NCBI GenBank assembly: GCA_964570825.1
Contig: CAZMZJ010000006.1
Coordinates: forward strand, 62,001 to 126,000
DNA: 64,000 bases
Direction: 5' to 3'
DNA from: UMGS1002 sp964570825
GTDB taxonomy: Bacteria; Bacillota; Clostridia; Oscillospirales; CAG-272
The notes beneath the pieces are model-generated. The model saw only the letters and a program-made list of their open reading frames with translations. It was not told where the DNA came from and searched no databases. The first letter of the stretch is position 1. Each line of letters begins with the position of its first letter. This document shows, piece by piece, positions 17,619 through 24,954 of the stretch. The position numbers were made by a program, and so were the translations under genes.

Positions 17619-18632
17619 ATGCCCGGAATGGGAGGCGGCCACAGCGGTGGCGGCGGAGGAGGAGGCTTCGGCGGAGGCAGAAGCTTTGGCGGCGGCGGAG
17701 GCTTTGGCGGCGGAGGAGGCTTCGGCGGCAGGCCGGGAGGCCCAAGAGGACCAAGAGGATTTTTCTGGGGCCCGGGCTGGGGCTGGGGCGGCTGGGGCTG
17801 GGGCGGCTGGGGCTGGGGCCCGAGATGGGGCTGCTTCGGCGGACTTTTTCTAATACCTGTAATAATATTTTTATTTATTCTTATAATGATAGGCTCGCTT
17901 TTCGCAGCTCCTGACAGCGCAGGAATCACGCGCTCCACAAAGCGGCGCGAACCCCTTGACGCATCGTATGTGACAGCCATCGACGAATATTACCACGACG
18001 GTCCGGGCGTCATTATGAGCGCGGCCGATCAGTACAGCCTTGAAAATTCGCTGAAGTCATTTTATCAGAAAACAGGGGTACAGACGTATCTTTATATCGA
18101 CGACGATCTGAACGGCAACACGAGACCGGGGTATGACGATGTCGAAAGCTTTATGTATGAGGAATACGCAGCTCTTTTTGGGAACGACGAGGGACATCTT
18201 CTTATACTTTATTTCGAGTATCCCAACGGCGAGTACAACACCTGGTATATGTGGGGCAATAACGCCCATAAGGTTATGGACGACGAGGCCTGCACCATAC
18301 TTCTCGACTATATAGACTATTACTACAAGCAGTATAATGTCGGCAGCACGCTCAGATATACGCAGATGTTCACATCATCTTTCGATTCTGCGGCTGAGCG
18401 TATTATGGGCGGGCGTACAAGCATTTTCGAAAATATGTCGGCAGGGACAATAATTCTGCTTGTGCTTGGCATAGCCGGCGTGATAGCGCTGATTGTGTAT
18501 ATTGTAAAGCGTTACAGAGATACAGACCCGCGCCGCCGCGGCGGAGGAGACGGTTCCGGTACAGGCGGGGATGGATATATGAGCGAAGAGGACAGGAGAA
18601 AAGAAAAGTACAGACGCCGGTATGGCGGATGA
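17619..18632 (+). CDS. TPM-domain membrane protein with N-terminal Gly/Trp-rich repeats
   Basis: In this 337-residue product residues about 4-75 are extremely rich in glycine. They include G-G-G-G-F repeats and then three copies of G-W-G-W-G-G-type repeats. One membrane segment follows (about 77-96), then a TPM-type domain (about 115-255), with a second membrane segment near 272-292 and a basic/Gly-rich tail. TPM domains occur in YgcG-like envelope proteins and the plant photosystem assembly factor TLP18.3; the bacterial role is unclear. In most relatives the glycine-rich stretch is C-terminal, after the TPM domain. The ATG at 17619 has GGAGG eight bases upstream. A terminator follows. Confidence 0.75.
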   Translation: MPGMGGGHSGGGGGGGFGGGRSFGGGGGFGGGGGFGGRPGGPRGPRGFFWGPGWGWGGWGWGGWGWGPRWGCFGGLFLIPVIIFLFILIMIGSLFAAPDSAGITRSTKRREPLDASYVTAIDEYYHDGPGVIMSAADQYSLENSLKSFYQKTGVQTYLYIDDDLNGNTRPGYDDVESFMYEEYAALFGNDEGHLLILYFEYPNGEYNTWYMWGNNAHKVMDDEACTILLDYIDYYYKQYNVGSTLRYTQMFTSSFDSAAERIMGGRTSIFENMSAGTIILLVLGIAGVIALIVYIVKRYRDTDPRRRGGGDGSGTGGDGYMSEEDRRKEKYRRRYGG

Positions 18633-18639
18633 GAATAAA

Positions 18640-18676
18640 AAACGGCGTCCGGCCTTTGCGGCCGGGCGCCGTTTTA
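18640..18676. terminator. bidirectional intrinsic terminator
   Basis: A 16-bp stem with one T-G pair (18640-18655 with 18661-18676) and a 5-base loop has A-rich and T-rich flanks on both sides. It separates the TPM gene from the convergent GH4 gene. Confidence 0.85.
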
Positions 18677-18782
18677 ATATTTTGTGCGGCATGTCTTGAT
18701 GTTAAAGCTTCAATTCTTTAACACGTTTCAGAGGAAATCAGCAAATACCTGACGGCATGCTGAAGATGTCCTCGGCAGGATT

Positions 18783-20105
18783 TTATTTATACTCCGGGAG
18801 CCAGCCCTTGTGAGCTTCGATGAGGTCGTCGCAGAGCGAGATTATGTCGTCAATTGACAGCTCGGCTGCGGTGTGCGGCTCGAGCATGGCGGCCTGATAG
18901 ATGACTTCCTTTTTCTTTGTTACGGCGGCTTCGATGGTGAGAAGCTGGGTGTTTATGTTCGTCATGTTCATGGCGGCGAGCTGCAGTGGAAGTTTGCCGA
19001 CATAAGTGGGGCGCACTCCGTATTTGTCTACAAGGCAGGGAACCTCGACACAGGCGTCGGTCGGCAGATTTGTGATGAGTCCGGTGTTAAGCACGTTTCC
19101 GCCGATGCGGTATGGCTTGTCCGTAACGACTGCTTCCATGATGTATGAGGCGTACTCGTGGGTGCGTGTATGTGTAACATCGTTTGTCAGATACTTTGCG
19201 CGGTCGCTTTCCCAGCGCGTGATCTGGTCGATGCAGCGGCGCGGATACTCGTCGAGCGGTATGCGGTAACGGCTGATGAGCTCGGGATAACGGTTTTTGA
19301 TAAATAGGCAGTTATACTCGGCGTTATGTTCGCTCGATTCGGTGCAGTAATATCCGAAGCGGCGGATATACTCTAATCTGACAAGATCCTTGAAGCCCTC
19401 GGGCGGGTTGTCAAGAATTTCGCATGCACGGCGGCGGATTTCCGGATAGAGATCGACACCGTCGGCATCCTCGATTTCAAGCAGCCATGCCATGTGGTTG
19501 ATACCGGCGATCAGCTCTTTTACCGGACGTTTCGGCTCCATGCCAAGTTTCTTGAACAAACTGCTTGAGCAGACCTGAACGCTGTGGCAGAGGCCGACGG
19601 TCTTGATTCCGGTATATCTCTGCATATATCCCGAGAGGATAGCCATGGGGTTTGTATAGTTCAGGAAAAGAGCGTTCGGGCAGACCTTGGCCATATCCTC
19701 GGCAAAGTCCTCGAGCACGGGAATTGTGCGCAGCGCGCGGAAAATGCCGCCGATGCCGAGCGTGTCGGCGATAGTCTGGCGGAGGCCGTATTTCTTTGGT
19801 ATTTCGAAGTCGGTGATTGTGCAGGGATCATAGCCGCCGACCTGAATAGCGTTGACGACGAAATCTGCGCCTCGGAGCGCCTCCTGCCGGTTTTCAACGC
19901 CGAGATGCTTGGTTATTTTGGCGCGTCCCTCGTTTATGTTGCGGTTGAGCGAATCTATCATAATATATGATTCCTCAAGGCGCTTGGCGTCGATATCATA
20001 AAGAGAAATTTCGAAGTTCCTCAGAGCTTCCGTGAGCATCGAGTCGCCGAGCACGTTCTTGGCAAAAATCGTGCTGCCAGCTCCCATAAAAGTTATTTTT
20101 CCCAT
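18783..20105 (-). CDS. GH4 family glycosidase (alpha-galactosidase MelA-like)
   Basis: This 440-residue cytoplasmic enzyme hydrolyses glycosides through an NAD+- and Mn2+-dependent redox mechanism. The N-terminus has the dinucleotide-binding I-T-F-M-G-A-G-S motif. Asn near 149-152 (N-Y-T-N-P-M) is conserved, and the Mn ligands are C173 in G-L-C-H-S-V-Q and H204 in G-I-N-H-M-A-W. The C-H-S-V-Q signature is typical of the alpha-galactosidase/LplD branch rather than 6-phospho-glucosidases. The substrate is inferred only. The ATG has no close ribosome binding site. An AAAGGA sits about 30 bases upstream, with a small GCGGC/GCCGC hairpin in between that could bring it near. Confidence 0.9.
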   Translation of the reverse strand: MGKITFMGAGSTIFAKNVLGDSMLTEALRNFEISLYDIDAKRLEESYIMIDSLNRNINEGRAKITKHLGVENRQEALRGADFVVNAIQVGGYDPCTITDFEIPKKYGLRQTIADTLGIGGIFRALRTIPVLEDFAEDMAKVCPNALFLNYTNPMAILSGYMQRYTGIKTVGLCHSVQVCSSSLFKKLGMEPKRPVKELIAGINHMAWLLEIEDADGVDLYPEIRRRACEILDNPPEGFKDLVRLEYIRRFGYYCTESSEHNAEYNCLFIKNRYPELISRYRIPLDEYPRRCIDQITRWESDRAKYLTNDVTHTRTHEYASYIMEAVVTDKPYRIGGNVLNTGLITNLPTDACVEVPCLVDKYGVRPTYVGKLPLQLAAMNMTNINTQLLTIEAAVTKKKEVIYQAAMLEPHTAAELSIDDIISLCDDLIEAHKGWLPEYK

Positions 20106-20154
20106 TTTATTTTTCGCGGCACAGCCGCATTCCTTTCAAGTATTATCCTGTCAA

Positions 20155-20183
20155 AGTATAATATATTTTTCAACTTAAGTCAA
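20155..20183 (-). promoter_or_regulatory. sigma-A-like promoter of the GH4 gene
   Basis: On the minus strand there is TTGACT (20183-20178), a 17-base spacer and TATACT (20160-20155), 50 bases before the start codon. Confidence 0.65.
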
Positions 20184-20376
20184 TATAATAAATACCAATT
20201 TTTATTCTAATATTTAAAATCCAAAGTAACATTTCCGATAAATCGGCAAAATACCGCCCGAATTAAATTTCGTTTTTTTTAAGGGCTTAAAAATTGAGAA
20301 GAAATTCAAAAATTCTATTGCATTTTTACTGCAATTAGGTTACCATATATAAAAATGCCTGCGGGAGGTCGTGTTT

Positions 20377-21249
20377 GTGTTCGGATATGTGCGGGCATAT
20401 GTGCCCGAGCTGAAAATGCGTGAATATGAATATTACCGTGCCGTGTACTGCGGCCTTTGCAGGGCAAACGGACGGGCGACAGGCTGTATGTCGCGTTTTT
20501 CTCTCAGCTATGATTTTGTGTTTCTCGCGCTTGTCCGGATCGCGCTGAGCGGGATTACTCCTAAGTTCCGGTACCGCCGCTGCGCTGCGCATCCGGCAAA
20601 AAAGCGCAATGAAATGCTTCCGAACACAGAGCTTGAATACTGCGCGCGTGCAGGTGCGTTGCTGACATATCACAAGCTGCGCGACGACCTTAATGACGAG
20701 TTTGGAAGGCGCAGACTGAGAGCGAGGGCGGGACTTGTTTTTGCACGCGGGATGAGGCGTCGTGCTTCTAAGGATCTGCCGGGACTTGAGGAAAAAATCA
20801 AGTCCGGGCTTAACAGGCTTGCAGAACTCGAAAAGTCCGGCGTTGCGTCGGTGGATATTCCGGCTGAGGTTTTCGGGAACATCACGTCAGACATTCTTTC
20901 GTACGGGCTGGAAGACAAAAAGAAAACAGTGGCGAAGCAGATAGGGTATCACGTCGGGAAGTGGATTTACATTGCAGACGCTCTCGACGATTACCCGGAA
21001 GACGTTGCGCGGGGACGCTACAACCCTTTTGCAAAGCTCTGGAACGGCGGAATTCCGGACGAGAGCAGAGAGGGAATCAGGGCTGCGCTGACACACGAGC
21101 TGATTAACGCCGGACTTGGTTTTGACCTCATAGATTACGGGAACAGCGATACGCTGCGCGGCGTCATATCAAACATTATATATTGCGGGATGCCGCGCCG
21201 GATTGACGACATAATGCAAAAAGGCGGCAAGATACAAAAGAAAGGTTAA
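20377..21249 (+). CDS. DUF5685 family protein
   Basis: This 290-residue soluble protein, mostly helical by composition, matches DUF5685, a family of unknown function common in Clostridia. It starts M-F-G-Y-V-R, has Y-C-G-L-C near residue 25 and further cysteines. A conserved acidic block (D-A-L-D-D-Y-P-E-D near 205-213) recalls the aspartate-rich motifs of all-helical prenyl enzymes without proving a link. The GTG at 20377 is chosen because GGAGG at 20364-20368 is eight bases upstream and because family members begin M-F-G-Y. The J-domain gene follows 17 bases later. Confidence 0.8.
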   Translation: MFGYVRAYVPELKMREYEYYRAVYCGLCRANGRATGCMSRFSLSYDFVFLALVRIALSGITPKFRYRRCAAHPAKKRNEMLPNTELEYCARAGALLTYHKLRDDLNDEFGRRRLRARAGLVFARGMRRRASKDLPGLEEKIKSGLNRLAELEKSGVASVDIPAEVFGNITSDILSYGLEDKKKTVAKQIGYHVGKWIYIADALDDYPEDVARGRYNPFAKLWNGGIPDESREGIRAALTHELINAGLGFDLIDYGNSDTLRGVISNIIYCGMPRRIDDIMQKGGKIQKKG

Positions 21250-21266
21250 AGCGGAAAAAGATATAT

Positions 21267-21884
21267 ATGAATGATCCATATAAGGTGCTCGGCGTCTCGC
21301 GCGACGCAAGCGACGAAGATATAAAGCGCGCCTATCGGGAGCTGGCGAAAAAATATCATCCCGACAAGTACAAGGATTCGGATTTGTCTGACCTTGCGAA
21401 TGAGAAAATGAAGGAAATAAACGCCGCCTATGATCAGATTCAAAAAGAGCGCGCGGCGGGCGGCGGCAGCGGATCGGACGGCGGCGACTATTCCTTTGGA
21501 ACATATACCGGCAGCAACGAGCTATACGCGCGTGTGCGCCGCTGCATCAATACGGGATATACGGAAGAGGCAGACAGACTGCTCCGCACCGTGCCCGAAG
21601 CCGACCGCGATGCGGAGTGGAATTTTCTATTCGGCTGCGTTGAGGTCAGAATGGGGCATTATGTCGACGCGCAGCGGTATTTCGACCGTGCCTGCAACAT
21701 GGATCCCTATAATATGGAATACAGAACGGCGCGCGACCAGCTGAACCGTCAGGCTAACGGTTACGGAGGCGGCTATACAACATACGAGCCACGCACCTGC
21801 TCCGGCTGCGACATCTGCACGGGGCTCATGTGTGCCGACTGCTGCTGCGAGTGCATGGGCGGCGACCTGATTCGCTGCTGCTAA
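21267..21884 (+). CDS. J-domain protein with TPR-like middle and cysteine-rich tail
   Basis: In this 205-residue protein residues 1-65 form a J domain with the H-P-D motif (K-K-Y-H-P-D-K), which stimulates the DnaK ATPase. A Gly/Ser linker follows, then about 90 residues with a TPR-like helical repeat (A-Q-R-Y-F-D-R-A-x-x-M-D-P). The last 28 residues contain ten cysteines in CxxC, CCC and CC clusters, which suggests metal binding or a redox role. It lacks the G/F region, zinc centre and client domain of DnaJ, so it is a specialised co-chaperone. The pairing with DUF5685 suggests the latter is its partner or client. Confidence 0.85.
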   Translation: MNDPYKVLGVSRDASDEDIKRAYRELAKKYHPDKYKDSDLSDLANEKMKEINAAYDQIQKERAAGGGSGSDGGDYSFGTYTGSNELYARVRRCINTGYTEEADRLLRTVPEADRDAEWNFLFGCVEVRMGHYVDAQRYFDRACNMDPYNMEYRTARDQLNRQANGYGGGYTTYEPRTCSGCDICTGLMCADCCCECMGGDLIRCC

Positions 21885-22050
21885 GTAAAGGAAGCAAAAA
21901 TAATTCGGAAGATTTTTTGAGAACCCTCCCAAAATCCTGCAAAAGCAAAAGACGTCTGATATTGTTGACCGCTTTTGGCAAGGTCAAGAAGCAGTATGAT
22001 TACGCGCGTCACAAAAGAAACATACTAAAACGGAAGGAGAAAGAACTCGC

Positions 22051-22584
22051 ATGTCCGGCGGTATAAAAAAAAGCACAAAGCGACTGACCTTGTGCGCTGT
22101 CATGGTAGCCCTCGGAGTAGTCATTCTTTCGCTCGGCTCGCTTATCGAGGTGCTTGACCTGACGACATCTGCTTTCGCGGCAATGCTTGTGGTTTTAATT
22201 GTGATTGAGGTCGGCGGTTTCTGGCCGTGGCTCGTATATGCCGCGACGGGGCTTTTAGCTTTGCTTCTGCCGCTGAAGCTTGCGGCGGCGTTTTATCTTC
22301 TGTTCACAGGATATTACCCGATAATAAAAGAGAAAATCGAGAAGCTGGGAAGCAGGGTGCTGCAGTGGGCGATAAAGCTCGCTATACTGAACGCCGCGCT
22401 GACTTTGGCAATTCTGGCTGGTAAATATATATTTACGGCCGCAGACACTGAGTTTGATTTCACATGGATGCTGTATCCGGTCGGCAATGCCGCGTTCGTG
22501 CTGTTTGACGTCGCGCTGACAAGGCTGATCTCGCTCTATATCTTCAAATGGAGAAAGAAACTCAGAATCACGGATTTGAAATAG
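22051..22584 (+). CDS. uncharacterised integral membrane protein
   Basis: The 177-residue product has a basic N-terminus (K-K-S-T-K-R) and about five hydrophobic segments, at about 12-30, 38-56, 62-85, 105-125 and 140-162. It ends in a basic tail. Length and layout resemble small S-component-like or DUF membrane proteins of Clostridia, but no diagnostic motif is visible. AAGGAG lies 11 bases before the ATG. It follows the J-protein gene after 166 bases without an obvious terminator, so it may share the transcript. Confidence 0.65.
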   Translation: MSGGIKKSTKRLTLCAVMVALGVVILSLGSLIEVLDLTTSAFAAMLVVLIVIEVGGFWPWLVYAATGLLALLLPLKLAAAFYLLFTGYYPIIKEKIEKLGSRVLQWAIKLAILNAALTLAILAGKYIFTAADTEFDFTWMLYPVGNAAFVLFDVALTRLISLYIFKWRKKLRITDLK

Positions 22585-22606
22585 CGGTTCAATCTTTTGT
22601 AAATCA

Positions 22607-22638
22607 AAAGGGGGGAAAACTGATGTTTTCTCCCCTTT
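22607..22638. terminator. intrinsic terminator between convergent genes
   Basis: A 14-bp stem with one G-T pair and a TGAT loop (22607-22620 with 22625-22638). On the minus strand it is followed by TTTTGATTT, so it fits best as the end of the PTS IIC transcript, and may act both ways. Confidence 0.7.
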
Positions 22639-22662
22639 GCGCGTTTACATATAATGCGTGTT

Positions 22663-23703
22663 TTATTGCAATTTCATATCCCCGGGTTTAATCCATTTGA
22701 TTTTGCGGAGAAGCTCGCAGATAGCGACAGACAGCAGCGCAGGGAGTACGAAGCAGATAAGTATTAGAGCAATCCAGTCTATTGCGGTGACCGAGTCGGG
22801 GTAGGTGCCGCCGAACCAGCCGAGAATAATGCCGATGGGACCGAGCAGGCCGCAGGTGCCCATTCCGGAGTTGATCGCCTCGCCGTACATTCTGAAATTG
22901 AATACGACGGTGGCGAGAGGCCCGGTTATAAGCGAGGCGATTGTGGGCGGCAGCCAGATGAGAGGATTTTTAACTATGTTCGGCATCTGAAGCATGCTGG
23001 TGCCGAGCCCTTGAGAGAGCAAGCCGCCCCAGCCGTTTTCACGGAAGCTCATTGTAGCGAATCCGACCATCTGTGCGCAGCAGCCCGCGACAGCGGCGCC
23101 GCCTGCGAGAGCAAGGCCGGGGTCTCCGTTGGCTCCGGTAAGCAGGAGTGCCGCGCAGATAGCCGCGCTGCTGATAGGAAGCGTCAGCGCCATTCCGATG
23201 ACGACCGAGACTATCATGCCCATGACAAACGGCTGGCAGGTCATCGCCCACGAGATGAACTTGCCTATATAGCCGACGGCCGTGCCGATATAGGGAGCGA
23301 TGAGAATCGAGAGCGCGCCGCCGGTAAATACGGTTACAAATGGTGTGACGATAATGTCAACCTTTGTTTTCTTTGAAACGAGCATGCCGATTTCGGCGGC
23401 GGCAATAGCTATGAAAAGCACCGCCAAGGGGCCTCCGGCGCCGCCCTTGGCGTTAGCGGCATATCCGACTGCCGCGGAGGAGTAGATAACAAGGGGATGG
23501 GCTTTAAGAGCGTATGCAATGGCTACCGCCATAGCAGGTCCGGCTACCGCCTTTGCAAAGCCGCCTATGTCCTTAAAGAAAGAAAAGCCGGGGATAAGAC
23601 CGATTGCGGAAAAGATTGCTCCGATAAGAAGCGACGCGAAGAGGCCGTGCGCCATGGCGCCCATGGCGTCGATGAAGTAACGTTTCATGAGTTTTTTGAA
23701 CAT
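22663..23703 (-). CDS. PfoR-type PTS transporter subunit IIC
   Basis: The 346-residue membrane protein has about ten hydrophobic segments and many Gly/Ala-rich loops. It matches the stand-alone PTS EIIC_2 family that includes the Clostridium perfringens PfoR protein. These have no fused IIA or IIB domains, and their substrates are mostly unknown. No IIB or IIA gene is adjacent; the only IIA-like gene in the window (12694) lacks active histidines. CAAGGAG lies before the ATG. The mrp gene ends only 39 bases upstream, so the two may be co-transcribed. Confidence 0.85.
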   Translation of the reverse strand: MFKKLMKRYFIDAMGAMAHGLFASLLIGAIFSAIGLIPGFSFFKDIGGFAKAVAGPAMAVAIAYALKAHPLVIYSSAAVGYAANAKGGAGGPLAVLFIAIAAAEIGMLVSKKTKVDIIVTPFVTVFTGGALSILIAPYIGTAVGYIGKFISWAMTCQPFVMGMIVSVVIGMALTLPISSAAICAALLLTGANGDPGLALAGGAAVAGCCAQMVGFATMSFRENGWGGLLSQGLGTSMLQMPNIVKNPLIWLPPTIASLITGPLATVVFNFRMYGEAINSGMGTCGLLGPIGIILGWFGGTYPDSVTAIDWIALILICFVLPALLSVAICELLRKIKWIKPGDMKLQ

Positions 23704-23742
23704 AGCGGTTTTCTCCTTGACAGTTAAATGTTGAAAATAAAA

Positions 23743-24594
23743 TTATTCCTCTTTGGTCTTAAGAAGGATCTGCTTTAGAATTTTTTCGCGGGCGCCGGGG
23801 AGGAGGTTCTCCCGTATTTGTTCTATTTCTCCTTTGTCGCACAGCGACGCCACCTCGGGGTCGAGCGGGATCCGTCCGAGCAGCTCCACGCCGTACTCAT
23901 TGGCGGTTTCGGCGACACGGCTTTTGCCGAAAACAGCTATTTCGCGTCCGCAGTCCGGACATTTGACATAACTCATGTTTTCGACTATTCCGAGCACCGG
24001 AATGTTCATCTGCTTGGCCATGTTGAGCGCTTTTTCGACTATCATTGAAACAAGCTCCTGAGGGCTTGTGACAATGACTATCCCGTCAAGCGGGATGCCT
24101 TGGAATATTGTCAGCGGCACGTCTCCTGTTCCGGGTGGGCAGTCTATGAAAAGGAAATCAATGTCATGCCATACGACGTCCGACCAGAACTGTCTGACAG
24201 TGCCTGCGATTACCGGACCGCGCCATATGACCGGCCGCTTTATGTCATTCAGCAGCAGATTGACCGACATGACGTCGATACCGCCCTTCGTCTTTGGAGG
24301 AAAAATGCCTCTGTCGTCGTAATCGACGTCGGCGGACAGCCCGAACGCTTTGGGAATCGAGGGGCCGGTGATGTCGGCGTCCATGATGCCGACTTTATAG
24401 CCGCTGCGCTTGAAGTCCACTGCCAGCGCCGAGGTTACAAGCGATTTCCCGACGCCGCCCTTGCCGCTGACCACCGCGACAGTGTGGCGGACCGAGCTTA
24501 GCGGGTTTAGGGGGAAAAACTGACGGTCTTTTTTGTTTGCGGACGGGCATGAGCTGCCGCAGCTTGAACAGTTGTGGGAACATTCTTCTGACAT
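23743..24594 (-). CDS. mrp: Mrp/NBP35-family ATP-binding protein
   Basis: This 283-residue P-loop protein is thought to carry or transfer Fe-S clusters. The N-terminus has a cysteine cluster (C-x-x-x-C-x-x-C-x-x-x-C within the first 18 residues), typical of clostridial members. The deviant Walker A G-K-G-G-V-G-K-S is near residues 43-50, G-I-M-D-A-D-I-T-G-P-S follows, and a C-terminal C-P-D-C lies near 216-219. The start at 24594 is chosen because family members begin directly with the M-S-x-x-C segment. The ribosome binding site is weak (AAAGGT). The transcript would carry a leader of about 170 bases. Confidence 0.92.
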   Translation of the reverse strand: MSEECSHNCSSCGSSCPSANKKDRQFFPLNPLSSVRHTVAVVSGKGGVGKSLVTSALAVDFKRSGYKVGIMDADITGPSIPKAFGLSADVDYDDRGIFPPKTKGGIDVMSVNLLLNDIKRPVIWRGPVIAGTVRQFWSDVVWHDIDFLFIDCPPGTGDVPLTIFQGIPLDGIVIVTSPQELVSMIVEKALNMAKQMNIPVLGIVENMSYVKCPDCGREIAVFGKSRVAETANEYGVELLGRIPLDPEVASLCDKGEIEQIRENLLPGAREKILKQILLKTKEE

Positions 24595-24768
24595 ACTGAA
24601 AATAATACCTTTACCTTTCGAATATTGCAAGTCCGCGCCGGCATATTTGTGACGCGGCGGAAATTCCGCCGTCTTTTACGGTACGGCGTCGGTTCAGGCT
24701 CTGCAGGATCCGAGCTGACCCGCATGGAAAAATATCTTTAAGACCCTGACCGGCTGCTGAAATAAATT
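24595..24768 (-). promoter_or_regulatory. structured 5' leader of mrp (unassigned)
   Basis: Between the promoter and the mrp start, the minus-strand RNA can fold a GGTCAGCTC/GAGCCTGAACC hairpin (about 24668-24702) and a GGCGGAAnTTCCGCC-type hairpin (about 24655-24670). I recognise no known riboswitch class. Confidence 0.35.
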
Positions 24769-24774
24769 GCTCAT

Positions 24775-24803
24775 ATTATACACCTGTCAATTAAATTTGG
24801 CAA
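24775..24803 (-). promoter_or_regulatory. sigma-A-like promoter of mrp
   Basis: On the minus strand there is TTGCCA (24803-24798), a 17-base spacer and a perfect TATAAT (24780-24775). Confidence 0.65.
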
Positions 24804-24892
24804 GTGTAAAGTTCAAATATCTCGGAAATGCACAATTATTATGCCCGGGCGTCCGAAGAAATGTAAATAATTCCGAAAATTCGGCGCCGCTC

Positions 24893-24921
24893 TTGAAATA
24901 ATCGGGAAAAAAGGATATACT
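24893..24921 (+). promoter_or_regulatory. sigma-A-like promoter of gpmI
   Basis: TTGAAA (24893-24898), a 17-base spacer and TATACT (24916-24921) lie 34 bases before the gpmI start. It is divergent from the mrp promoter. Confidence 0.7.
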
Positions 24922-24954
24922 AATATTTTGGAATGTAATAAAAAAGGAGTTTTT

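Noticed and set aside
17555..17980. Proline-rich reading frame on the minus strand
   Set aside because: It is the antisense of the glycine-rich start of the TPM gene; repeats of Pro come from GGC/GGA codons, and there is no ribosome binding site.
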